The notes under the pieces are model-generated. The model was not told the origin of the DNA, did no database searches, and worked only from the letters and a program-made list of their open reading frames with translations. Shown one piece after another: positions 8,604 to 17,133 of a stretch of DNA of 64,000 nt. The number at the start of each line of letters is the position of its first letter. Positions within the stretch are counted from its first letter, which is position 1. The translations under genes and the position numbers were made by a program. The DNA is from Candidatus Kapaibacterium sp. (GTDB lineage: Bacteria > Bacteroidota > Ignavibacteria > Kapaibacteriales > UBA2268), in NCBI GenBank assembly GCA_013414795.1, contig CP058732.1:1773950-1837949 (forward strand), in the 5' to 3' direction.

Positions 8604-10331
8604 ATGTCCCAATTTAATTGGAAACTTCGTGGAGAGCCCAAGGAGTCGATTGTTAAAACTATAGTCGATACATTCAAAATACCCCGAGGGCTGGCAAAAG
8701 TCCTCGTTGCAAGAGGTTTGGATTCACCAAAACTTGTTGAAAATTACTTCAATCCTTCTCTCGACAACCTTTACGACCCTTTTTTACTCAAAGATATGGA
8801 CAAGGCTGTCGAGAGGATTCTTCGTGCAATTAAAAACAAAGAACTTATCTGCATTCACGGAGATTATGACGTAGATGGCACGACAAGTACTTCTATGTTG
8901 ATAGAATTCTTACGCAATCTTGGCGGAAGGGTTATCTATCATATACCCGACCGTTTTCAAGAGGGATATGGTATTATCCCCCAAACAGTAAAGCAAGTTT
9001 ATGAAATGGGGGTTAGTCTGATTATTACTGTTGATGTTGGAATAACAAGTGTTGATGCAGTAAAATATGCCAAAGAGATTGGTATTGATACAATTATCTG
9101 TGACCATCACGAACCAGGACCAGAATTACCACCTGCATATGCAATACTCGACCCATTACTACCCGACAGCAATTACCCATTCAAACAACTTGCTGCCTGT
9201 GGTGTAGTTTTTAAATTGGTTCAAGCAATCTCTAAAAATTTGAACCGTGAGGAGGAGGCATTCAAATATTTGGACTATGTTGCTATTGCCTCCGCTGCGG
9301 ATATGGTTCCTCTTATAGACGAAAATAGAATACTTTCCTATTTTGGCTTGAAATTGCTAAACGAAAAACCTCGTCCTGGAATCAAAGGTTTGCTCTATTG
9401 CACTAACTTAAAGCCTGGAAATTTGACAACATTTAGCATAATCTACTCGCTCGCTCCGCTGATTAATGCTGCTGGAAGATTAGGTGATGCAATGCGTTCT
9501 GTTGAAATGATGATACAACAGGACGAAATTGCTGCCTTCCAGATGGCTCAACAACTCGAACAAGATAACCGAATGCGTAGGTACTACGACGAAAAAACTT
9601 TTGAAGAAGCGATACCTTTGGCAGAAAAATTCCTTGCCCAGAAGGAAAGACGTTCATTGATTTTACATAAAGAAGATTGGCACGCTGGCGTGATTGGAAT
9701 CGTTGCTTCAAGACTTGTTGATAAATATAATTTGCCTACTATACTTCTTACCACAATGTACAACCTGGCAAAAGGTTCTGCAAGAAGCATAATTAATTTC
9801 GATATTCATTCTGCATTGAAGGAATGCGGAAATCTCCTCGAAGAATTCGGTGGACATAAGCACGCTGCTGGACTTTCCCTCAAACTTGAAAATCTTCCAA
9901 CATTTATTGAGTGCTTCGACGAGATTGCACATAAATATATTACCCCCGATATGCTTACCCCTGAATTGGTTATCGATGCAGAAATTAATCTTTCCGAACT
10001 TTCCCCAAGATTCTTCCAATTTCTACATAAATTTGCACCTTTTGGATTTGAAAATAACAAACCAGTATTTCTCGCACGAGGTATCTTTTCGAAAAACGGC
10101 TTGAAAATGTTTGGTGCTAATAATTTCCGCTTTCGTGCTGTCCAACCAATAAATGTAAATGGTGGGAATTTGTTCTTCGAAATTGATGCTGTTGGTCAAA
10201 ACCTTGGTGAAAAAATTAAGCATATCAACAGCAACAAACCTTTTTCAATGGTCTTCGTCCTGGAAGAAGTTTCCGCTGGAAATCAAACCCAATTTCAACT
10301 CCGTGTTAAAGACGTAATGCCCGATTCCTAA
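8604..10331 (+). CDS. recJ: Single-stranded-DNA-specific exonuclease RecJ
   Basis: RecJ degrades single-stranded DNA 5' to 3' during recombination and mismatch or base-excision repair. The 575-residue protein is of usual length and has the DHH phosphoesterase motifs: HGDYDVDGTTS (Asp 87, 89 and 91 region), ITVDVGIT, CDHH (166-169), and the later DHHA1 region with GGHKHAAGLS. The OB-fold C-terminus is present. The ATG at 8604 follows AAGAGG at suitable spacing. Only one base separates its stop from the next gene, a Dna2-like nuclease-helicase, so the two are probably co-transcribed and may act together in DNA end processing. A promoter-like element lies at 8544-8575. Confidence 0.96.
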   Translation: MSQFNWKLRGEPKESIVKTIVDTFKIPRGLAKVLVARGLDSPKLVENYFNPSLDNLYDPFLLKDMDKAVERILRAIKNKELICIHGDYDVDGTTSTSMLIEFLRNLGGRVIYHIPDRFQEGYGIIPQTVKQVYEMGVSLIITVDVGITSVDAVKYAKEIGIDTIICDHHEPGPELPPAYAILDPLLPDSNYPFKQLAACGVVFKLVQAISKNLNREEEAFKYLDYVAIASAADMVPLIDENRILSYFGLKLLNEKPRPGIKGLLYCTNLKPGNLTTFSIIYSLAPLINAAGRLGDAMRSVEMMIQQDEIAAFQMAQQLEQDNRMRRYYDEKTFEEAIPLAEKFLAQKERRSLILHKEDWHAGVIGIVASRLVDKYNLPTILLTTMYNLAKGSARSIINFDIHSALKECGNLLEEFGGHKHAAGLSLKLENLPTFIECFDEIAHKYITPDMLTPELVIDAEINLSELSPRFFQFLHKFAPFGFENNKPVFLARGIFSKNGLKMFGANNFRFRAVQPINVNGGNLFFEIDAVGQNLGEKIKHINSNKPFSMVFVLEEVSAGNQTQFQLRVKDVMPDS

Positions 10332-10332
10332 A

Positions 10333-13300
10333 ATGCACGACGCCGAATATTTTTTTTCTGAATTAATTGAAATTCAAAAAAAATTAAAAAGCAATCACGA
10401 ACCAAAATTAATCTTAAAGGATTTATATTCGCTTTTTTACGAATTTATTTTCTTCTTTCTACAAAGAAATCCACAATATTTCCCTTCAAACTTTTCCAGA
10501 ATCATTTTCATAATAAATAATTTTAAACCAAAAGAAGAAATAAAAAGGAAACTCCTTGTTTGCTGTTCTTTGCTGTCAAAAGGAAGAAAACAGGAGTTTG
10601 AAAGGAAAGACATCTCTGATATTATCTATATATTAGCAGATATTTTTTCTTATTTCTTGAAAAAGTCTGCCCCTTCATCCTTGATTCCACCAGAAAGCCA
10701 TTGCTTAACCATATTCGATAAGTTTTTAAAAAACTACATATCGACCAAAGATTTAGTTAACTTGCGAAGAGTTTTTGTAGAAGGAGTAAATCCAAAAGCG
10801 AATTCTATCGTTTGCTACGACGAGTTCAACCATCTTGAAATTGATTGCTCATACAAATGGACTGAAATTCCAAAAGTTGTATCGCAAGGAACAACCCTAA
10901 ATTGTTTTGGATTACTTAAAACTGATGAAGGAAAGTTTGCAACCTGTGAAAATTCCCTAATAGTAATCGAACCCGATTATCTTTATGATATAACCGACAT
11001 ATCTCAATGTTTTACAAAAAAAGGAACTAATGCCTATCTTTATTTTTTAAACAAATTTTTCCCGAAACAAACTTCTTATTACACTTTTCTTGGAACCATC
11101 GTAAATCTTATTCTCGACTTGCTTTTAGTTGAAAAAGAAATTTCTTTTGAAGACGCAATCCAGAAAGCCATTTCAAAGAAGATTTTGTCATTCATTGTTT
11201 TAAAACAAAAAGACCCAAACTTTGAAAAAAATCTATATTCCGAAGTACAATTACATTTCTCTACATTGAAAAAAGTTGCTGAAATAATAACTAAATACCC
11301 TTTCCAAATAGAACCAGCCTTTTTCTCTGCCGATTACGGAATCAATGGAAGGATGGATATTTTGCTTGAAAGCAAAACGGATCCCAAATGGAAAACAATA
11401 GTAGAACTAAAATCTGGAACCCCGCCTACAAATCATTTTAACGTTTCGATTTCAAGTAACCAATCCATTTCCACTGCTATGTGGATTTCCCACTATGCTC
11501 AAACCATTGGATACAATTTGCTTTTGGATTCGGCGATTCCCGAACGAAAAGGTTCCTCGATGATTTTATACTCAAAAGATAGCATAAAGCCTCTGCGAGA
11601 AGCAATTAACACAATCAACTTGCAGAGGGAATTTATCAAAACACGAAATTGGATATTTCTTCTCGAATCGCAACTCGCCAGAGGCAAGTTTCAAATTCTC
11701 GAAACCTTAAATAAATATCTCCAAAAGGAAAACAACGGTTATTTTTCTATTAAAAATTACATTGATTTATTACACAACTCTAATGACGAAATAAAGACTT
11801 TAATTCAAGAATATATCAAATTTACCATAAATGAAAACATACTTGCGAAAATTGGAGAATTTCAAAACTATAATCGTTCTTCCCAATCTTCAATCTGGAA
11901 CATTGCATTTGAAGATAAAAATGAGTTAGATACGACGCTTGTAAATCTTAAAATAAATTTGGAAAAATCTAACTTTGAAAAAGATTATTTACACTTCGAC
12001 ATAATAGACCAACTTTCGAGTGTAACTTCTCTTCGAAAAGGTGACCCAGTTATTGTTTACCATCCAATGTTTATCCAAAATCCATACTCCTTTCAATTGT
12101 TAAAAGGAGCAATAAAAGACATCGAACCAAATTTTGTTGTTGTAACATTACGAAATAAATTCTCCGAGCAAGAAATATTTAATCAAACTGATGGTTGGAT
12201 AATTGAACAAGATTATATCGAAACTACTACAAGAAGCCTTTTCTATTCCCTTTTCAATTTTCTTTTAGTCGACCCAAATAAAATGGACATAATAATTGGG
12301 AAAAAGGGACCAGAATTATTAAACATATCCAATATTGAGACTAAATCCGAAATTTACACCGACATAATTAATATGGCAATTCGTTCCTATCCCTATTTTC
12401 TGGTAATCGGTCCGCCAGGTACTGGCAAAACAAGAATTGTCGTTCGGGGACTTTTAAAATATTACTTATTTAACACAAACCAGAAAATACTTGTATGCAC
12501 ATACACCAACAGAGCAGTAGACGAAATTGTGGAAGTCTTGAAAAATGAAAATTGCCAGAATTTCTTCATACGCATTGGTAACAAAGAAGCCTCGGAATAT
12601 ACTGAAAATATGTTATCCCACCTAACGGAACAAATCTCCAAAACTGAATTAGAGCATAAAATTTTAAATAGCAGAGTTTATCTTGGCACTGCATATTCTT
12701 TCCTCACAAATCCAGAGATTTTCGAACTTAACAAATTCGATTTAGCAATCATCGACGAAGCCTCGCAACTACTGTTTCCACATATTGCTGGAATATTAGC
12801 ACAAGTAGATAAATTTATACTCATTGGTGACGAAAAGCAGTTACCAGCAGTTGTTTTACAAAACTTCAACCAAACAGAGACCAAAAATCCCTTGTTAAAA
12901 GCAATTGGATACGATAATCTTGCAATTTCATACTTCGAATTTCTCCTCAATCGAATTCGCCAAAATGGTTGGACAAATTCGATAGGTATTTTAGATTTAC
13001 AATCAAGAATGCATCCAGAAGTGCTTTCACCAATCAACTCGTTCTTTTACGAAGGCGTTATTAAAACTAATCCCAAACGAAACTCAAACGTTGGAGTTGC
13101 CGAATTAATCTCATTCATTCAGAAAAAATTGAATTTATCAACCAACAGCAGAATAGTCTTTATCGACTTGCCCTGCGAGAAGCGTAGAAAGTCCAACAAA
13201 ATGCAAGCAAATTTGATTGCTAATATAATTAACGAATGCTTTGACAAGTACAATAAAATAATCAACCAGCACACATTTGGCGTTATTTCCCCCTATCGAA

Positions 13301-13626
13301 TTCAAAATGCCGAAATCTATTCTTTGATTAATCCAGAAATTAGAAAAATTGTTACAATCGATACAATCGAACGATTTCAAGGATCAGAACGTGAAATTAT
13401 TTTCCTATCACTACCTTTCAATCGAGTGTCGGAAATTAAAATGTCTTCCAGTATGGTTAAAACCGAAAAAGGCAAGACAATCGATAGAAAACTGAACGTT
13501 GCATTAACCAGAGCCAAAGAATTTCTTGTCATTCTTGGTAATTTTGATTTGCTTTCCCAAAGCATTTTCTACAAAGACTTTTTGAAAAATTTTTTTGACG
13601 GAACAAATTTACTCAAACTTGAATGA
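10333..13626 (+). CDS. Dna2-like fusion: RecB/Cas4-type nuclease plus superfamily 1 helicase
   Basis: The protein has 1097 residues. Its N-terminal half carries the RecB/Cas4 PD-(D/E)XK nuclease motifs: GINGRMD (336-342), VELKSG (357-362), and a downstream HYAQTIGY (the Q-x-x-x-Y motif). Its C-terminal half is a superfamily 1 helicase of the Upf1/Dna2 group: Walker A GPPGTGKT (693-700), IIDEAS (motif II), GDEKQLP (motif III), SRMHPE (motif IV region), RFQGSE (motif V) and LNVALTRAK (motif VI). This architecture equals eukaryotic Dna2, but I see no obvious four-cysteine Fe-S set. It probably processes flaps or ends of DNA. It follows recJ by one base, suggesting a joint repair role, which is inference. 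A defence role cannot be excluded, but the neighbours are housekeeping genes. Confidence 0.88.
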   Translation: MHDAEYFFSELIEIQKKLKSNHEPKLILKDLYSLFYEFIFFFLQRNPQYFPSNFSRIIFIINNFKPKEEIKRKLLVCCSLLSKGRKQEFERKDISDIIYILADIFSYFLKKSAPSSLIPPESHCLTIFDKFLKNYISTKDLVNLRRVFVEGVNPKANSIVCYDEFNHLEIDCSYKWTEIPKVVSQGTTLNCFGLLKTDEGKFATCENSLIVIEPDYLYDITDISQCFTKKGTNAYLYFLNKFFPKQTSYYTFLGTIVNLILDLLLVEKEISFEDAIQKAISKKILSFIVLKQKDPNFEKNLYSEVQLHFSTLKKVAEIITKYPFQIEPAFFSADYGINGRMDILLESKTDPKWKTIVELKSGTPPTNHFNVSISSNQSISTAMWISHYAQTIGYNLLLDSAIPERKGSSMILYSKDSIKPLREAINTINLQREFIKTRNWIFLLESQLARGKFQILETLNKYLQKENNGYFSIKNYIDLLHNSNDEIKTLIQEYIKFTINENILAKIGEFQNYNRSSQSSIWNIAFEDKNELDTTLVNLKINLEKSNFEKDYLHFDIIDQLSSVTSLRKGDPVIVYHPMFIQNPYSFQLLKGAIKDIEPNFVVVTLRNKFSEQEIFNQTDGWIIEQDYIETTTRSLFYSLFNFLLVDPNKMDIIIGKKGPELLNISNIETKSEIYTDIINMAIRSYPYFLVIGPPGTGKTRIVVRGLLKYYLFNTNQKILVCTYTNRAVDEIVEVLKNENCQNFFIRIGNKEASEYTENMLSHLTEQISKTELEHKILNSRVYLGTAYSFLTNPEIFELNKFDLAIIDEASQLLFPHIAGILAQVDKFILIGDEKQLPAVVLQNFNQTETKNPLLKAIGYDNLAISYFEFLLNRIRQNGWTNSIGILDLQSRMHPEVLSPINSFFYEGVIKTNPKRNSNVGVAELISFIQKKLNLSTNSRIVFIDLPCEKRRKSNKMQANLIANIINECFDKYNKIINQHTFGVISPYRIQNAEIYSLINPEIRKIVTIDTIERFQGSEREIIFLSLPFNRVSEIKMSSSMVKTEKGKTIDRKLNVALTRAKEFLVILGNFDLLSQSIFYKDFLKNFFDGTNLLKLE

Positions 13627-13663
13627 TATTATTCTTTAAATTTGTATTTCGATTTTGATTTTT

Positions 13664-14392
13664 ATGAAAAACTCGGTTTTACTCATACTATTTGTTTTTG
13701 TCTTTGTTGCTTGCCAACAGCCGACAAGTAACCTCGATTTAACTTATTTGATACACACAGTTACAAAGTACCAAGTCGACAACAATGGTAAAATAGTTCG
13801 AAAAGTTTATTACAAAGAACTTGACCGTAATCAAAATCTAATATTAGAAGTTTCTTTTCTTCCCGATGGAAAGAAAATCGAACTGCAAGCCAACAATTCA
13901 AATAGCAATGTTAAAACAGAGGTAATTAATTTTTACAACGAACAAAATATTTTAGATTCTCAAAACGTTAAAATTTCTTATTTAAACTCCAATGGTAAAA
14001 TTCTTCAAACAATATTTATTGACAGCAAAGGCGATACTGCAAAAATTATTCAGTTTGCCTACGATTCAAGCGGAAATTTAATAATGCAGAAAGAATTGTC
14101 GACTCGACAAAAAATGGAAATAAGAACCGATTTTATTTACGAGTTTAATCCAAATGGTAATATTGCCAAAATTACCTTATCGAACAACTTAAACCCCGAA
14201 AAAAGAATTGTTGAACAATTTGAATATTTAAACGAAACCCAAACAATTCGAAAAATTGTCATAGACGAAAGCAAAAAAACCAAAGAAGTAATCAATTTTA
14301 AATACAACTACCTTGGCTTAATAATTGAAGAAGAACACATCACCCCAGAAGAAGGAACAATTAAGTTCATCTATAAATATACCTTTTATTGA
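13664..14392 (+). CDS. Putative lipoprotein with YD/YwqK-like repeats
   Basis: The 242-residue protein starts with a hydrophobic leader ending in the lipobox FVAC (Cys17), so it is expected to be lipidated after export. The ATG at 13664 was preferred over a TTG nine bases upstream. The mature part is beta-rich with recurring 'SNGKILQTIFIDSKGD', 'DSSGNLIMQKEL' and 'NPNGNIAKITL' patterns, resembling YD/RHS-like or YwqK-like repeats that often occur in Bacteroidota surface lipoproteins. Function unknown. It trails the recJ and nuclease-helicase pair by 37 bases. Its last 7 bases overlap the 3' end of the convergent relA gene, so no terminator sits between them. Confidence 0.75.
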   Translation: MKNSVLLILFVFVFVACQQPTSNLDLTYLIHTVTKYQVDNNGKIVRKVYYKELDRNQNLILEVSFLPDGKKIELQANNSNSNVKTEVINFYNEQNILDSQNVKISYLNSNGKILQTIFIDSKGDTAKIIQFAYDSSGNLIMQKELSTRQKMEIRTDFIYEFNPNGNIAKITLSNNLNPEKRIVEQFEYLNETQTIRKIVIDESKKTKEVINFKYNYLGLIIEEEHITPEEGTIKFIYKYTFY

Positions 14393-16647
14393 TATGCGGA
14401 CTTTCTTCCAATCCTCTCAAATTTAACATCATAATCATTTACTTCTATCAAGTTGCGAATTACATTGATAAAAGATACATCTTTAGCATCGAAATAAAAA
14501 ATCCAGTAAAATCGATTGGGAGACACTTCTTGTTTTTGCCAGGACTTAATTGCAACATCATTCCTACTTGATAAGGCTTGCGCAAGTAAATTAAAGACGA
14601 AAAGAAACGAGGGACTATGAAATTTTATTCCTATTTCAAAGTTTTCTTGGTTTATCTTTTCCCAATCAAAGTTCACCTTTGCGGCTCCGAGGTCAACATA
14701 ATATAACTTCACCTTTGGACAATCTTTTCTATGAACTATAATGGTCTTACCCAAAAGAAATGCCTCGACCTCGTCGCCCTTCGCTGGTAGACAACATTCG
14801 GACATAATAATTGTGTAACCTTCGGGATTGAAATGGGCTTTCTTTTCGATGAATTCCTCTAATTTTTTCAAGAGGGGATTGTTTTTCAAACTTTTTTCAT
14901 TGAATTTAAAATTGTTTTCTTTCAAAAAAATTACAAAAAATTCAATCGCTTCCTTAAGTTCTTGCGACTTTCCAAGTTCAATAAAAAACTCCCTCGGGTT
15001 GGTATATTTTAAATGTCTTATGATACTATTTATTATCGAAACTCTTTGTTGCGATAGAGATTGCTCATTAATAATTTTATCGAAGAATTGTTTGCCACTC
15101 TTAAAATATTCTTGTGCTTTTTGAGTAAAAAATTCATTTATTGCATTTTTGGCTTTCCTTGTTACAACTTTATCCAACCAATGAAACTCTGGTTCTAAAT
15201 TGCTCCCTTGAATAATTTCAACTATATCTCCGTTGTTAAGTTTCGTAAAGATACTGCAGGTTTTCCCGTTAACTTTTACACCCGCACAACGGTGCCCAAG
15301 TTCAGTATGAATGTAATATGCAAAATCAAGAACAGTTGAATCTTTGGGCAAAATTACCATTTCTTGTTTAGGGGTAAGTACGTAAATTTCATCGCTAAAG
15401 ATTTCATAGTCAAAGCCTTCAAACAACATACTATCTGGAACTTCTTGTCCTTGCGAAAGCAAATCTCGAATTTTTTGAATCCATTTTTCAATTTTTTCAT
15501 CTTCAAAAATTGAATCGATGGAAATTTGCCCAGATTTATATCTATAGTGAGCAGCAACACCTTTTTCCGCTATTAAATGCATCTTAAATGTACGAACTTG
15601 AACTTCAACTTTCTGGTTGCCCTCTCCGACGAAAGCACAGTGAATCGATTTATACCCATTCGGTTTGGGATTTCTTATGTAATCTTTGTAAGTTTCGGGT
15701 ATGAATGGATATATCTTTTTAATCTCATTTACAACTTTTTCACAAATTGTTTCATCTTCTGTATCTAAAATTATTCTTATTCCAATTAAGTCGTAGAGTT
15801 CTTCAACTGGTTTTCCACGAAGCAGAGTTTTGTTATAAATTGAATAAATATGTTTAACCCTGCCGTGTACTTCAAAGTATATATCGTTTTCTTTTAGCAA
15901 AGGGAAATTTTGAAGCATTTCAATGATTGGTGCAGAAAATTTCCGCAAGTACTCATCCCGTTCATGTTTGGTCATTTTCAATTTTCTGACGATACGGTTA
16001 TAGTTATCACGGTCAAGCACACGGAACGCCATATCTTCAAGTTCGCTTTTTATATTATACAAACCAAGCCGATGGGCAAGAGGAATATAAACTTGAAAAG
16101 TATCTTCGGCAAATTTCCTTTGAGTTTCGGGGGAAAGATATGAAATTGTTTTCATATCAATGTAGCGGTCGGCAATTTTAATAAAAATAATTCTCACATC
16201 TGTTGTCAATGCGATAAGCAAACGCCTAAAATATTCAATGTTGGCAATTTCCTGTCTTTCAAGATTTGTTATTCTGTAAACACTTTCGACAATCTTGGCA
16301 ATTTCTTTCCCAAACTCAGATTCAATGTCATTAATTGAATAAAGATTATTTTGACCTAAGACGTCGTGCAAAAGAGCGGAAGCAATTAATTCATCATTGT
16401 AAATTACATTCTCAACTAAAAAGCAAGCAACTTCAAGAGGATGTGTATAAAACGGTTCACCAGATTTTCGTTGTAAGTCTTTATTAGCTTTTGTATTGAA
16501 CTGGAATGCTTTGTAAAGCAAGGGTACATTCAAATTAGAAGTAAAATTTCCACAGAAGTTTAAAAAGGAATGGAAATCCTGCTCTTCTCCTTTACCAAAC
16601 TTTGGAGGATTAACACTAATAACTCGTTTTGTAGGATATAATAGCAT
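14386..16647 (-). CDS. relA: RelA/SpoT-family (p)ppGpp synthetase with altered hydrolase motif
   Basis: The 753-residue RSH protein has the full architecture: HD domain (residues about 40-190), synthetase domain (about 250-370), TGS (about 405-470), zinc-finger/conserved-cysteine region (SECCLPAKGDE, HRKDC) and a C-terminal ACT-like domain. The synthetase residues look intact: HGRVKHIYS (Arg263, Lys265), YDL (Asp286), NPKPNGYKS, and VEVQVRT (Glu348). In the hydrolase domain His69, His94-Asp95 and Asp160 are kept. The usual HDxxED reads HDVLGQN, so the catalytic Glu-Asp is Gly98-Gln99, and ADRxHNM is ADRYIDM, replacing the Asn with Asp164. The enzyme may therefore be synthetase-biased. The loop normally carrying RxKD reads TYKD. 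The ATG at 16647 is clear. Confidence 0.92.
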   Translation of the reverse strand: MLLYPTKRVISVNPPKFGKGEEQDFHSFLNFCGNFTSNLNVPLLYKAFQFNTKANKDLQRKSGEPFYTHPLEVACFLVENVIYNDELIASALLHDVLGQNNLYSINDIESEFGKEIAKIVESVYRITNLERQEIANIEYFRRLLIALTTDVRIIFIKIADRYIDMKTISYLSPETQRKFAEDTFQVYIPLAHRLGLYNIKSELEDMAFRVLDRDNYNRIVRKLKMTKHERDEYLRKFSAPIIEMLQNFPLLKENDIYFEVHGRVKHIYSIYNKTLLRGKPVEELYDLIGIRIILDTEDETICEKVVNEIKKIYPFIPETYKDYIRNPKPNGYKSIHCAFVGEGNQKVEVQVRTFKMHLIAEKGVAAHYRYKSGQISIDSIFEDEKIEKWIQKIRDLLSQGQEVPDSMLFEGFDYEIFSDEIYVLTPKQEMVILPKDSTVLDFAYYIHTELGHRCAGVKVNGKTCSIFTKLNNGDIVEIIQGSNLEPEFHWLDKVVTRKAKNAINEFFTQKAQEYFKSGKQFFDKIINEQSLSQQRVSIINSIIRHLKYTNPREFFIELGKSQELKEAIEFFVIFLKENNFKFNEKSLKNNPLLKKLEEFIEKKAHFNPEGYTIIMSECCLPAKGDEVEAFLLGKTIIVHRKDCPKVKLYYVDLGAAKVNFDWEKINQENFEIGIKFHSPSFLFVFNLLAQALSSRNDVAIKSWQKQEVSPNRFYWIFYFDAKDVSFINVIRNLIEVNDYDVKFERIGRKSAYQ

Positions 16648-16748
16648 AGTGCACTTTTAATATTACACAGTCAACGCAAAATAAAAAAATTTTAGGAAAA
16701 TCTTTGGATATTTGAAAAAAAATTGCGAATTTTGTATTTTGAAAATTT

Positions 16749-16822
16749 CGGGGCGTAGCGCAGGTGGCTAGCGCGTCTGTTTTGGGAGCAGAAGGTCGCA
16801 GGTTCAAGTCCTGCCGCCCCGA
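16749..16822 (+). tRNA. tRNA-Pro (anticodon UGG)
   Basis: A complete cloverleaf can be drawn. The acceptor CGGGGCG (16749-16755) pairs with CGCCCCG (16815-16821), with discriminator A16822. The D stem is GCGC/GCGC, the anticodon stem TCTGT/GCAGA encloses loop TTTGGGA (anticodon TGG), and the T stem GCAGG/CCTGC encloses TTCAAGT. CCA is not encoded. The C1-G72 opening is typical of bacterial tRNA-Pro. Its last 19 bases overlap the antisense end of the J-domain gene. Confidence 0.95.
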
Positions 16823-17073
16823 CTAATCCCGTTCAATTTACCAGCCTGGTTTTGCAACAAATATTTTTGGTATTCAATGCTATATTTAAGTCTTGTCTCA
16901 AGTTTGCCCAGAACTTGATAAGCCTCGTTAATCTCGTAGAAAATTTCTTTCGAACGTGGATTGCCCTGCGAAGCGTCTGGATGATAAATTTTCGCAAGTT
17001 GATAGAATGCTTTTTTTATCTCTTCTTGTGTCGCAGTTCTTTTAACACCCAAAATTTTATAATAATCTTTCAT
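16804..17073 (-). CDS. Small J-domain (DnaJ-like) protein
   Basis: This 89-residue protein is a J domain only: YYKILGVKRTATQEEIKKAF, then the HPD signature (YHPDAS) and the helix IFYEINEAYQVL. J domains stimulate Hsp70 ATPase activity, so it is likely a DnaK co-chaperone of narrow function. No Gly/Phe region, zinc finger or client-binding domain follows. The reading frame finds no stop before the tRNA-Pro gene: the last residues and the TGA lie antisense within the tRNA (16804-16822), giving a basic SRGGRT tail that is probably incidental. It lies 60 bases downstream of flhA in the same direction and could be at the end of that transcript. Confidence 0.85.
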   Translation of the reverse strand: MKDYYKILGVKRTATQEEIKKAFYQLAKIYHPDASQGNPRSKEIFYEINEAYQVLGKLETRLKYSIEYQKYLLQNQAGKLNGISRGGRT

Positions 17074-17133
17074 AATCTTTTGATTTTTTTTTCATTCATA
17101 TTTACACAAAAAGAATTTTTTTTAAATAAGTAG

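Noticed and set aside
10333-13626. Anti-phage defence system built on the nuclease-helicase fusion
   Set aside because: No other defence genes, transposases or integrases flank it and it is coupled with recJ; a repair role is simpler.
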